Source: Ferrovibrio terrae_B
GTDB taxonomy: Bacteria; Pseudomonadota; Alphaproteobacteria; Ferrovibrionales; Ferrovibrionaceae
Assembly: GCF_943371255.1 (NCBI RefSeq)
Contig: NZ_CALRUC010000041.1
Coordinates: 1 to 32,380, forward strand
Direction: 5' to 3'
Length of the DNA: 32,380 nt
The position numbers and the translations under genes are program-made. Numbering within the stretch: position 1 is the first letter of the stretch; every line of letters begins with the position of its first letter. Positions 16,880 through 24,716 of the stretch are shown here, one piece after another. The notes under the pieces were generated by a model, which saw only the letters and a list, made by a program, of their open reading frames with translations, made no database searches and was not told the origin of the DNA.

Positions 16880-17329
16880 ATGTCCGACCACACATCAGTA
16901 ACCATCATCATGATCGAGGATGACGAAGGGCACGCGCGCCTGATCGAAAAGAATATCCGCCGCGCCGGCGTGAACAACGAGATCAAGCCTTTTACCACCG
17001 GCAGCAGTGCGCTGGAATTCCTGCTCGGCGCAGACGGCACTGGCATGCAGCATGCGGGCGAAGCATTGCTGATCCTGCTCGATCTCAATCTGCCCGATAT
17101 GACGGGCGTCGACATCCTGCAGCAGGTCAAGCAAAGCGCCGGCCTGAAGCTGGCGCCCGTGGTGGTGCTGACCACGACTGAGGACCGCCGCGAAATCCAG
17201 CGTTGCTACGACCTAGGCTGCAATGTCTATATCACCAAGCCGGTGGACTACGAGCATTTCGCCCAGGCGATCCGCCAGCTCGGCCTGTTCTTCTCGGTCA
17301 TCCAGGTGCCGGAAGCCGGCCGCGCCTGA
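16880..17329 (+). CDS. single-domain response regulator (CheY/Rcp1-like)
   Basis: Stand-alone receiver of 149 residues with no output domain. The acidic pocket is IEDDEGH (E13, D14, D15). The phosphoacceptor is D68 in LLDLNLPDMTG. The conserved Thr is in VVVLTTTED and the Lys in ITKPVD. The wider spacing between pocket and phosphoacceptor and the YITKPVDYEHF ending resemble Rcp1-type receivers that pair with phytochrome-like or CHASE kinases. An AGAGGAAAGG ribosome site precedes the ATG. It is 18 bases downstream of the CHASE3 kinase gene and surely co-transcribed. Since it cannot bind DNA itself, it probably acts through protein contact or as a phosphorelay intermediate. A strong terminator follows. 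Confidence 0.93.
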   Translation: MSDHTSVTIIMIEDDEGHARLIEKNIRRAGVNNEIKPFTTGSSALEFLLGADGTGMQHAGEALLILLDLNLPDMTGVDILQQVKQSAGLKLAPVVVLTTTEDRREIQRCYDLGCNVYITKPVDYEHFAQAIRQLGLFFSVIQVPEAGRA

Positions 17330-17348
17330 CGCCATGCCGCAGACATGA

Positions 17349-17374
17349 AAATGGCGGCCCCCGGGCCGCCATTT
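17349..17374. terminator. bidirectional intrinsic terminator between convergent genes
   Basis: A perfect inverted repeat has arms AAATGGCGGCC (17349-17359) and GGCCGCCATTT (17364-17374), giving an 11-base-pair stem and a four-base loop. A-rich and T-rich flanks lie on both sides. It lies between the response regulator stop (17329) and the stop of the molybdopterin subunit gene (17397), so it can serve both strands. Confidence 0.85.
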
Positions 17375-17396
17375 CCGTTTACGCCAACGCGGTCGC

Positions 17397-19730
17397 TTAT
17401 TCCGCTGCCTGTGCGGTGCCGCGGTTGATGATCTGCCACAGCTTCTGCGGCGTCGCCGGCATGTCGACATGGGTGATACCCAGATCGGCGAGCGCATCGA
17501 CCACCGCGCTGATGGTGGCCGGCGCCGAACCGACTGCACCGGCCTCGCCCGCGCCCTTGACGCCGAGTGGATTGGTCTTGCACGGCACTTCACACAGGAT
17601 CACGTCGATATCGGGGAAGTTGTCGGCGCGCGGCAAACAGTAATCGGTGAAGCTGCCGGTCAGCAGCTGGCCGTCGCTGTCATAGACCACATGCTCGTAC
17701 AGCGCCTGACCAACACCCTGCACCACGCCGCCATGGATCTGGCCCTTGACGATGGTAGGGTTGATCACCTTGCCCATGTCGTCGGCCACCACATAGCGCA
17801 CCACGGTGGCAACGCCGGTGGCGGAATCGATCTCGACCTCGCAGGCATGGCAGCCATTGGGGAAGGTGATCGCCTGGATCTGGTGATCGGTGGCGGTATC
17901 GAGGCCGGCGGCCTGGTCATAGCCCACGCCCGCGCGCTTCCGCGCCTCGGCTGCCACTTCCATGATGCCGATGCCGCGATCCGTACCGGCCACGGCGAAG
18001 CGGCCAGCGGCGAACTCGATGTCGCCGGCTGCCGTCTCCAGCATGTCAGCCGCCACCGCCTTGCCCTTCTCGACGATGGCATCCTTGGTCTTGAGGATGG
18101 CGCCGCCCTGCGAATAGAGCGAGCGAGCACCACCGGTGCCGCCGCCGGTTGGGATCATGTCGCTGTCGCCCTGCTTGATGCGGATCTTGTCGAAATCGAC
18201 ACCCAGCTGCTGTGACACGATTTCGGTATAGGCCGTCTCATGGCCCTGGCCGGTGGACTGGGTACCGACATAGACATCGACATAACCATCCTCGGCAAAG
18301 CGGATCTCGGCCCGCTCGGTCGGCGCGCCACCGGTGGCCTCAAGATAATAGGCCATGCCGATGCCGCGCCGCATGCCGCGCTTGGCCGCTTCGGCGCGAC
18401 GCGCCTCGAAACCGGCCCAGTCGATTGCCGTCAGCGCCGCCTTCGCGGTGTTTTCGAAATCGCCCGAGTCATAGACCAGGCCCATGGCGCTGGTCCACGG
18501 GAAGGCGGAGGCCGGAATGTAGTTCTTGCGGCGCAGTTCGGCGCGATCGATCTTCAACTCGCGCGCGGCGGTGTCGATCAGCCGCTCCATGATGTAATTC
18601 GATTCCGGTCGGCCGGCGCCACGATAGGCATCCACCGGCACGGTGTTGGTGAACACGCCCTCGACGCGCGCATGCACTGCCTGGAAGCGATAGACCGAGG
18701 ACAGCACCTTGGTACCGGCCATCGTCGGTATCATCGGCGCATAGGTGGAGAGATAGGCCCCCATATCGGCAATGTTGTGGATACGTAGCGCCAGGAAATG
18801 GTTGTCCTTGTCGAGCGCCATTTCGGCATGGGTGAGATTGGCACGACCATGCGTATCGGTGAGGAAGGCCTCGCTGCGTTCCGAGGTCCACTTGACCGGG
18901 CGGCCGAGCGCGCGGGATGCGAACAGGGTGAGCACCTGTTCGGGATAGATGAAAATCTTCATGCCGAAACCACCACCGACATCGGCGGTGTAGACGGCGA
19001 ATTTCTCGTCCGGCAGGCCGAAGATCTTGGCCAGCAGCTTCTTCTGCACCCAGACACCCTGGGTCGGCACATGCAGGGTGAAACGGCCGGTGTCCTTGTC
19101 GAAGGCGGCGAGCGACACGCGCGCCTCCATCGAGGCGACGACGATGCGGTTATTTTCCAGCGTCAGCTTCACGGTCTTGGCCGCGGCGGCAAAAATGCCA
19201 TCGACCTTGGCCTTGTCACCCACTTCCCAGTCGAACACCCGGTTGTTGGGGGCTTCCGCCCAGATCTGCGGCTGGCCCGGCTGCATGGCCGTCGCCAGGT
19301 CGGCCGCGGCCGGCAGGCCGTCGTAATCCACCTCGATCAGCTCGGAGGCATCGCGCGCCAGCGCCGCCGTCTCCGCCACCACGAAAGCGACCGGATCGCC
19401 GACATGGCGCACCATGCCATCGGCCAGTGCCGGGCGCGGCGGATCGGCACGCATGGAGCCGTCACGGTTCTTCAGCGGAATGGTGCAGGGCAGGTCGCCG
19501 ATATTGGCGGCCTTGAGATCGGCAATGGTGTAGACCGCCAGCACGCCCGGTGCCGCCTTGGCCGCGGTGGTGTCGATCTTCAGCACCCTGGCATGGGCAT
19601 AGGGCGAGCGCAGGAACACGCCATGGGCCTGGCCGGGCAGGCTGATATCGTCGGTATAGCGCCCCTTGCCGGTGATGAAGCGCTGGTCCTCGACACGGCG
19701 AACCGGCTGGCTCTGGCCGAACTTGGTCAT
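17397..19730 (-). CDS. xanthine dehydrogenase-family molybdopterin-binding large subunit (CoxL-like, form II)
   Basis: Catalytic subunit of a molybdenum hydroxylase, 777 residues. It opens with the family-typical VRRVEDQRFITGKGRYTDDI. The molybdenum-site loop reads AYRGAGR at 368-374, the form II sequence. True aerobic CO dehydrogenases carry a Cys-containing AYRCSFR loop there, so CO oxidation is unlikely. The general-base Glu is present in KGAGEAGAVG (E729). The ATG at 19730 has AAAGGA 8 bases upstream; the frame extends 13 residues further without family character. The window contains no iron-sulfur (CoxS) or FAD (CoxM) subunit gene, which these enzymes need, so those must lie elsewhere. 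A good promoter lies at 19803-19830. Neighbours upstream on the same strand are an MFS transporter and an acyl-CoA dehydrogenase. The substrate is probably an N-heterocycle, aldehyde or purine-like compound (inference). Confidence 0.93.
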   Translation of the reverse strand: MTKFGQSQPVRRVEDQRFITGKGRYTDDISLPGQAHGVFLRSPYAHARVLKIDTTAAKAAPGVLAVYTIADLKAANIGDLPCTIPLKNRDGSMRADPPRPALADGMVRHVGDPVAFVVAETAALARDASELIEVDYDGLPAAADLATAMQPGQPQIWAEAPNNRVFDWEVGDKAKVDGIFAAAAKTVKLTLENNRIVVASMEARVSLAAFDKDTGRFTLHVPTQGVWVQKKLLAKIFGLPDEKFAVYTADVGGGFGMKIFIYPEQVLTLFASRALGRPVKWTSERSEAFLTDTHGRANLTHAEMALDKDNHFLALRIHNIADMGAYLSTYAPMIPTMAGTKVLSSVYRFQAVHARVEGVFTNTVPVDAYRGAGRPESNYIMERLIDTAARELKIDRAELRRKNYIPASAFPWTSAMGLVYDSGDFENTAKAALTAIDWAGFEARRAEAAKRGMRRGIGMAYYLEATGGAPTERAEIRFAEDGYVDVYVGTQSTGQGHETAYTEIVSQQLGVDFDKIRIKQGDSDMIPTGGGTGGARSLYSQGGAILKTKDAIVEKGKAVAADMLETAAGDIEFAAGRFAVAGTDRGIGIMEVAAEARKRAGVGYDQAAGLDTATDHQIQAITFPNGCHACEVEIDSATGVATVVRYVVADDMGKVINPTIVKGQIHGGVVQGVGQALYEHVVYDSDGQLLTGSFTDYCLPRADNFPDIDVILCEVPCKTNPLGVKGAGEAGAVGSAPATISAVVDALADLGITHVDMPATPQKLWQIINRGTAQAAE

Positions 19731-19802
19731 GCGGGCAGTCCTTTCAGGGAAGACGCGACCCCGATACATCCGGGGCCGTTTCTGGGGGCGGTTTTGCGGT
19801 AA

Positions 19803-19830
19803 ATGATAGGCATTTGGCCCATCCTTTCAA
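19803..19830 (-). promoter_or_regulatory. sigma-70-type promoter for the CoxL-like gene
   Basis: On the minus strand, TTGAAA (plus-strand 19825-19830) and TATCAT (19803-19808) are separated by 16 bases. Each matches the consensus at 5 of 6 positions. Transcription would begin near 19796, about 65 bases before the ATG at 19730. Confidence 0.55.
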
Positions 19831-19836
19831 CCCGTC

Positions 19837-19856
19837 GGATTGCATCCCTGCAATCC
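19837..19856. promoter_or_regulatory. perfect 8-base inverted repeat: operator or terminator
   Basis: The sequence GGATTGCA-TCCC-TGCAATCC is a perfect dyad 26 bases after the MFS gene stop and 6 bases upstream of the -35 of the CoxL-like promoter. No U tract follows on the minus strand, so a regulator site fits better than an intrinsic terminator, though either is possible. Confidence 0.5.
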
Positions 19857-19881
19857 AGGCCGTCGGTCACCGCGCGGTGCC

Positions 19882-21153
19882 TTACGGGCCATAGGCCCGC
19901 AGGGAACGGTAAGTCCAGAACGGCATCGCACCCATCAGGATGCAAACGGCCGAAAACAGGAAGACGCCGGTATAGCCGCCGGTGATGTCATGCAGGATGG
20001 CGCCGGTAAAGGTGCCGAAGGCAATGCCGAAGCCGCTGCCCACCATGATGGTGCCGAAGATGACACCAAAGCGCGGGCCGTGGAAAATGCGAGCCGCCGT
20101 CGCCCCCACCATCGGGCCGCGGGCACCGAAGGACAGGCCGACCAGCAGGACGAAGCTCCAGAGCAGCAGCGGCGACTGCCACAGCTTGAGGGCCCAGAGC
20201 GAGCCCAGCCCGAGCAGGCTGAAGGAATAGGACAGTGCTGCCGAACTGTGCCGGCCGATCCGCGCATCGAGCCAGGAAAAGCCGAGGATACCAACCGGCG
20301 TCAACACCCCGATCAGGCCATAGATCGAGGCCGCCTTGAGCGGGGCATAGCCGAGCTCGACCAGATAGGCGACAGCCTGCACCAGCACCGAGAACATGCC
20401 CGCCGAGGTGAAGCAAAAAACCGAGGTCAGCCCCCAGAAAGCCGGATTGCGCATCGCCTTGCCGATGGTCCATTCGGTCACCATCAGGGTTTCGACCATA
20501 TCGCCGTCTTTTTTCGGCGACGGCGGCAGGCGGACCCGGCCGGCTTGCACCACGGGCCAGGACACCAGCAGCAATGCCGGCATCGCCGCCAGCGCGATCA
20601 CCGCCAGCATGCGATACGCATTGCGCCAGCCCCAGGTCTCGATCACCAGCTGGGCCAGCGGCACCAGCAGCAGCGACCCAACGCCAAGGCCGGCATAGAC
20701 CACGCTCATCGAGCGCGTCAGGCCGTTGCCATCGAACCAGCGCGCCAGCAGGGCCGAATGCGGCGCATTGCCGAGGGCCGCGGCCGCGCCGCCAACACCG
20801 ATACCGATAAAGATATACATCTGCCAGACCGCGCCGGCGAAGGACGCCAGCAACAGGCCGGCGATCAGCAGCAGCAGGCCGCCGATATAGAGCTTCAGCG
20901 GACCGAAACGGTCGAAGCAGTATCCCGCCAGCGGCGCGCAGATACCGGCCAGCAGCATCTGCAGCGAATAGATCGCCGCGACATCGGCACGGTTCGCCTG
21001 GAATTCCGCCGTCAGGGCGAGCAGGAAGGTGGTGAAGGTTTCGCCACTGCCGCGCGAAAGCAAATTCAGCAGGGCGCAGAGGCCGACCAGGATGATTGCG
21101 GTGCGTGCCGAATTTTGTGCCGGGCTGCGACTGGCTGATCCGTCTTCCGGCAT
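19882..21153 (-). CDS. MFS transporter
   Basis: Twelve-helix major facilitator superfamily permease of 423 residues in the inner membrane. Hydrophobic segments begin at about residue 18 (AIILVGLCALLNLL). They are split by a charged central loop of about 30 residues containing PPSPKKDGD. The loop between helices 2 and 3 reads GYCFDRFGPLKLYI, an MFS motif A variant (G-x3-D-R-x-G). The general pattern resembles monocarboxylate/oxalate-type carriers, but that is a weak similarity. The gene ends 151 bases before the CoxL-like gene and starts only 2 bases after the acyl-CoA dehydrogenase stop, so it is probably co-transcribed with the dehydrogenase. A carboxylate substrate that feeds acyl-CoA metabolism is a reasonable guess. 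Confidence 0.92.
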   Translation of the reverse strand: MPEDGSASRSPAQNSARTAIILVGLCALLNLLSRGSGETFTTFLLALTAEFQANRADVAAIYSLQMLLAGICAPLAGYCFDRFGPLKLYIGGLLLLIAGLLLASFAGAVWQMYIFIGIGVGGAAAALGNAPHSALLARWFDGNGLTRSMSVVYAGLGVGSLLLVPLAQLVIETWGWRNAYRMLAVIALAAMPALLLVSWPVVQAGRVRLPPSPKKDGDMVETLMVTEWTIGKAMRNPAFWGLTSVFCFTSAGMFSVLVQAVAYLVELGYAPLKAASIYGLIGVLTPVGILGFSWLDARIGRHSSAALSYSFSLLGLGSLWALKLWQSPLLLWSFVLLVGLSFGARGPMVGATAARIFHGPRFGVIFGTIMVGSGFGIAFGTFTGAILHDITGGYTGVFLFSAVCILMGAMPFWTYRSLRAYGP

Positions 21154-21155
21154 GA

Positions 21156-22316
21156 TCAGGCGTCCTGGCCGGATTCGGCCTGGCGCAGCATCTGCTTGGC
21201 GATCACCAGCTGCTGAATCTGGCTGGTGCCTTCATAGAGACGGAACAGCCGCACATCGCGGTAGAAGCGCTCGACAGCATATTCCTGGATATAGCCCGAG
21301 CCGCCATGGATCTGCACCGCGCGGTCGGCCACGCGGCCGACCATCTCGGAGGCGAAATACTTGCACGACGAGGCTTCCATCGACACGGCTTCACCGGCGG
21401 CATAGCGCCCGGCTGCATCGCGCACCATGCAACGCGCCGCATAGGCTTCGGTGCGGCTGTCGGCCAGCATGGCCTGGATCAGCTGGAATTCGGCAATCGC
21501 CTGGCCGAACTGCTTGCGGTCGCGCGCATAGCTCACCGATTCATGGATCAGGCGCTCGGCAGCGCCGACGCACATGGCCGAGATATGCAGACGCCCGCGA
21601 TCCAGCACCTTCATCGCCGTCTTGAAGCCCTGCCCTTCCCGGCCGCCGATGATATTGGCGGCCGGCACCTTCGCATTCTCGAAGATCACATCGGCGGTAT
21701 GCGAGCCGCGCTGGCCCATCTTCTTGTCCGGCCGGCCGATGGTGATGCCCGGTGTCTTGGCCTCGACGATGAAGGCCGTGACGCCGCCCGCGCCCTTGTT
21801 GTTCGGATCGGTGCGCGCCATCAGGGTGAAGATGCCGGCATGCGGCGCATTGGTGATGAAGCGCTTGGTACCGTTGACCACATAATGATCGCCCTGCCGC
21901 TCGGCGCGCGTCTTCACGCTGGCGGCGTCGGAGCCGGCCTCGGGTTCGGTGAGCGCGAACGAGGCCGTGACCTCGCCGCTGGCCAGCCGGGGCAGCCAGG
22001 TTTCCTTCTGCTCCGCCGTGCCATCCATCAGGATGCCCTGGCTGCCGATGCCGACATTGGTGCCGAACAGGCTGCGAAACGCCGGCGAGGTCCAGCCCAG
22101 TTCAAAAACCAGTTCGACTTCCTCGGCCATGGTGAGGCCGAGACCGCCGTATTCCTCGGGGATCGACAGGCCATACAGGCCCATCTCGGCAAAGCCGCGA
22201 CGGATCTCGTCGGGGATGCGGTCTTCGTCAGCGACCTGTTTTTCGAGGGGGACCAGCTTTTCGCGAACGAAACGGCGCAGGCCGAGCCGGGTCTGCTCCA
22301 GCGTATCCTTGTCCAT
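21156..22316 (-). CDS. acyl-CoA dehydrogenase (short/medium-chain type active site)
   Basis: FAD enzyme that makes the trans-2,3 double bond in an acyl-CoA and passes electrons to electron-transfer flavoprotein; 386 residues, the standard length. The substrate/FAD motif reads FALTEPEAGSDAASVKT. The catalytic base is the late Glu of LYEGTSQIQ (E362), the position used by short- and medium-chain enzymes. RKQFGQAIAEFQ and the AVQIHGGSGY stretch are also typical. I use the ATG at 22316; a GTG four codons earlier directly follows GGAAGA and is an alternative. The MFS gene begins 2 bases after its stop. It is separate from the two dehydrogenases at 28834-31825, so it probably serves a different substrate, perhaps a branched or aromatic acyl-CoA. 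Confidence 0.95.
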   Translation of the reverse strand: MDKDTLEQTRLGLRRFVREKLVPLEKQVADEDRIPDEIRRGFAEMGLYGLSIPEEYGGLGLTMAEEVELVFELGWTSPAFRSLFGTNVGIGSQGILMDGTAEQKETWLPRLASGEVTASFALTEPEAGSDAASVKTRAERQGDHYVVNGTKRFITNAPHAGIFTLMARTDPNNKGAGGVTAFIVEAKTPGITIGRPDKKMGQRGSHTADVIFENAKVPAANIIGGREGQGFKTAMKVLDRGRLHISAMCVGAAERLIHESVSYARDRKQFGQAIAEFQLIQAMLADSRTEAYAARCMVRDAAGRYAAGEAVSMEASSCKYFASEMVGRVADRAVQIHGGSGYIQEYAVERFYRDVRLFRLYEGTSQIQQLVIAKQMLRQAESGQDA

Positions 22317-22381
22317 CGGGGCACTCACTCTTCCAAAAGGTCTGGCCCAAACTTGGCACAACCGCGGCATGACGCAAGCCG

Positions 22382-22403
22382 CCGCGCAAAAAACTTGCCG
22401 CGG
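22382..22403 (-). terminator. possible terminator hairpin after the TIGR02186 gene
   Basis: Arms CCGC-GCAA (22382-22389) and TTGC-c-GCGG (22395-22403) form an 8-pair stem with one bulged base and a 5-base loop, 12 bases past the stop at 22416. The U-rich part lies in the loop rather than after the stem, so termination is uncertain. Confidence 0.3.
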
Positions 22404-22415
22404 AAACTCAGCCCG

Positions 22416-23186
22416 TCAGTTGCGCCGGAAGGCGATGGCGGCCAGCCACCCCGACATCACTGCCAGCAGCACCGCCACCAGGCCATAGACCGCCGGTTCC
22501 TGCCGCGAGAAATCATAGACCTGCTGCTCGACGCCCTGCTTGTCGATGAACAACGGCGTCGACTGCGCCGCGACGATGCGATTGTCGCGGATCAGATAAA
22601 CTTCGGTCTGGTAGGTGCCGACCGGAACGGTGGAGGGGAAGCTGATTTCGGTGCGGAACAGTTTGGGTCCGAGGAAATCGATGGCCCCGATGCTTTCGCG
22701 ATACAGACCGTCCCCCAGCTTCCGCCGCACGATCGCCTTGTGATAATCCCCGACATCTTCGGGGCGCCGGGTGCCGATATAACGGAAACGCAGGGTTTCG
22801 GTACCGATCTGCAGGCGCTGCAACAGGCTGATTGGTGCAATGTCTTTCAGCGGCTTGCTGCTGGCGACGGCATAATAGGCCGGCACATTGTCAAAGCTCT
22901 CGGACCGCCGGGTCAGCCAGAAGCCGAGCGTCGGCCGTTTGCGGCGCACCACCGATGTGGCGGTCGGGCCACGCACCACCACGACCACATCGCCCGGTTC
23001 GTCGATGGCGCCGAAGAGCAGCAGCTCGGTGCCAGTGAAGCTGGAGGTGATGGCAATCAGATGCGACGACAGGTCGGTGATCAGCGGCGCGTCGGCCGGT
23101 GCCGGGCCGCGCGGCGCGTTCGGCGTCGCCTGGGCGAGAACATCGCCGGACACCAGCAGCAGCAGAACGGCCAGCATCCGCCTCAT
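22416..23186 (-). CDS. TIGR02186 family membrane-anchored periplasmic protein
   Basis: A 256-residue protein of the alphaproteobacterial TIGR02186 family (my recognition, no search made). A signal sequence spans about residues 1-19, ending VLAQA. A beta-rich body follows, with the typical ITSSFTGTELLLFGAI and DVVVVVRGP segments. One C-terminal membrane helix at about 233-252 (VYGLVAVLLAVMSGWLAAIA) precedes a short basic tail, so the body should face the periplasm. Its start codon overlaps the stop of the TauE/SafE gene as ATGA, so the two are translated together and probably work as one unit. It may be an accessory or ligand-capture subunit of the exporter. No biochemical function is known to me. 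Confidence 0.88.
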   Translation of the reverse strand: MRRMLAVLLLLVSGDVLAQATPNAPRGPAPADAPLITDLSSHLIAITSSFTGTELLLFGAIDEPGDVVVVVRGPTATSVVRRKRPTLGFWLTRRSESFDNVPAYYAVASSKPLKDIAPISLLQRLQIGTETLRFRYIGTRRPEDVGDYHKAIVRRKLGDGLYRESIGAIDFLGPKLFRTEISFPSTVPVGTYQTEVYLIRDNRIVAAQSTPLFIDKQGVEQQVYDFSRQEPAVYGLVAVLLAVMSGWLAAIAFRRN

Positions 23187-24106
23187 CGCGGCCCCGTCTC
23201 AAGGAAGAACTGGTCATCCGGCGGCAGGATCAGCTCGATCGCCAGCGCGATGGCAACCGCCAGCACCAGGGCTGCCAGCAGGCCGCGAATCTGTTCGCCG
23301 CGCAGCCGTGCGCCATGCCGCACGCCATATTGCGCACCGATCACCGAACCGATCAGCAGCAGCAGGGCCAATGTCACATCCACCGTCTGCGTGGTGATGG
23401 CATGCAGCATGGTGACGTTGGCGGTGACGAAAATGATCTGGAACAGCGAGGTGCCAACCACGATGGCGGTGGGCATGCCGAGCAGGTAGATCATCGCCGG
23501 CACCAGCAGGAAGCCGGCGCCCACACCCATGATGGCGGCAAGGATGCCGACGAGACAACCGAGCACCAGCGGCATCAATGCGCTGATATAAAGCTGCGAC
23601 TTGCGGAAGCGCATCTTGAACGGCAGCGCACGGATCAGCGCATGGTCGTTCAGGCGCTTGCGCCGCACGACCGGTTGCGCACTCGGCTTGGCGCGCAATG
23701 CGCGAATGCTTTCGGTCAGCATCATGCTGCCGATGGTGCCCAGGATCAGCACATAGGACAGCGCGATCACCGCATCGAGCTGACCCAGGCGCTTGAGCAG
23801 CGCGAAGAGATAGGCCCCGAAGCTGGATCCGGCGAGACCGCCGATCAGCAGCATGGTGCCCATCTTGAAATCGACATTGTCCTTGCGCCAATGGGCGTAG
23901 ACAGCCGAGACGCTGGCCGCCACCACCTGGTTGGCCGAGGTGGCCACCGCCACCGGCGGCGGCACGCCGATGAAGATCAGCAAGGGGGTGAGCAGGAAAC
24001 CGCCGCCGACGCCGAACAGGCCCGACAGGTAACCAACCGCCCCGCCAAGGCCGAGCAGCAACCAGATGCTGACCGACAACTCGGCGATGGGGAGGTAGAT
24101 CTGCAT
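23183..24106 (-). CDS. TauE/SafE-family sulfite/anion exporter
   Basis: Polytopic inner-membrane protein of 307 residues. It shows the two-repeat TauE/SafE pattern: a first repeat with GYLSGLFGVGGGFLLTPLLIF and a second with GILAAIMGVGAGFLLVPAMIY. Each carries the Gly-rich signature of the family. A basic cytoplasmic loop of about 40 residues (LRAKPSAQPVVRRKRL) separates the halves. The family exports sulfite, sulfoacetate or related organosulfur anions; the substrate here is unknown. The ATG at 24106 has only a weak ribosome site. The next gene (TIGR02186) overlaps by 4 bases. A perfect 8-pair hairpin lies 34-59 bases upstream of the start. Confidence 0.92.
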   Translation of the reverse strand: MQIYLPIAELSVSIWLLLGLGGAVGYLSGLFGVGGGFLLTPLLIFIGVPPPVAVATSANQVVAASVSAVYAHWRKDNVDFKMGTMLLIGGLAGSSFGAYLFALLKRLGQLDAVIALSYVLILGTIGSMMLTESIRALRAKPSAQPVVRRKRLNDHALIRALPFKMRFRKSQLYISALMPLVLGCLVGILAAIMGVGAGFLLVPAMIYLLGMPTAIVVGTSLFQIIFVTANVTMLHAITTQTVDVTLALLLLIGSVIGAQYGVRHGARLRGEQIRGLLAALVLAVAIALAIELILPPDDQFFLETGPR

Positions 24107-24139
24107 AAGTGTGGCCGGACCCTGACGACTACGCGGCGT

Positions 24140-24165
24140 GGTGCTTCAGCGACTCTCGAAGCACC
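24140..24165. promoter_or_regulatory. perfect hairpin in the leader of the TauE/TIGR02186 unit
   Basis: Arms GGTGCTTC (24140-24147) and GAAGCACC (24158-24165) enclose a 10-base loop. On the minus strand a TATAAG hexamer lies just upstream (plus 24171-24176 region), so the dyad would be at or near the transcript start of the TauE gene. It may be an operator or an RNA leader element. No U tract follows it in the minus direction. Confidence 0.45.
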
Positions 24166-24251
24166 TTCTGCTTATAAAGCTCTGTCGCCAAACTGCCACG
24201 GCTATCGTTGCAAATGTGTGATTTTCCCCGGCGATTCGCCCGGACTACCCA

Positions 24252-24620
24252 CTATTGGGCCCCGGCCTGGCTGTTATGGCCCAGACCGGCCGGCACCCCG
24301 GCCCGTTCCAGCTCACGCCCCAGCCGGCCCGACAGGAAGGCGAAATACATGCGGAAGTCGGAAAAGAAGGACCACAGCGGGTATTTGAAACTGGCCGGCT
24401 TGTTCTTCTCGAAGAAGAAATGCCCGATCCAGGCCGGGCCGTAGCCGATCAGCAGCGCTCCCACCAGCCAGGGCCAGTCTCCGGTGACAATCAGGGCACC
24501 CAGGCAGGCCAGGGCAAGGGTGGTGCCGCCATAGTGCCAGACCCGGGTGACCGGCCGGGCATGCTCGCGCAAATAAAACGGCCAAAAATCGCCATAGCTC
24601 TTTATCCGATTGTCGGACAT
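24252..24620 (-). CDS. Mpo1-like / DUF962 membrane protein
   Basis: A 122-residue membrane protein of the DUF962 family, with yeast Mpo1 as the named relative. Two close hydrophobic stretches lie at about 33-47 and 50-66. The family signature WIGHFFFEKNKPASFKYPLWSF follows. Conserved-looking histidines are H20 (YLREH), H29 (RVWHYGG) and H67 (GHFFFE), positions suited to iron binding. Yeast Mpo1 is an Fe(II) dioxygenase in the alpha-oxidation of 2-hydroxy fatty acids; whether bacterial members share this is not settled. A GGAGG site lies 7 bases before the ATG. It is divergent from the MerR regulator of a fatty-acid oxidation cluster across 167 bases, which makes a role in lipid metabolism plausible. 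Confidence 0.88.
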   Translation of the reverse strand: MSDNRIKSYGDFWPFYLREHARPVTRVWHYGGTTLALACLGALIVTGDWPWLVGALLIGYGPAWIGHFFFEKNKPASFKYPLWSFFSDFRMYFAFLSGRLGRELERAGVPAGLGHNSQAGAQ

Positions 24621-24672
24621 AGTTGTTTCCTCCGCTTATTTAACGTTCAGTGTACGGCAGTAATTCGCTGTT

Positions 24673-24691
24673 TTCCAGTAAATACGTGGAA
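24673..24691. promoter_or_regulatory. inverted repeat TTCCA-N9-TGGAA in the divergent control region
   Basis: Five-base perfect arms separated by nine bases, between the Mpo1-like gene and the MerR gene and about 50 bases from the start of the former. Short enough to arise by chance; noted because it lies in a regulatory region beside a stronger palindrome. Confidence 0.3.
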
Positions 24692-24716
24692 GATAGGCAA
24701 GCGAATGAGATTCGGA

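Noticed and set aside
17397..19730. Aerobic carbon monoxide dehydrogenase (CoxL form I).
   Set aside because: The active-site loop is AYRGAGR, without the Cys of form I, and the CoxM and CoxS genes are missing.
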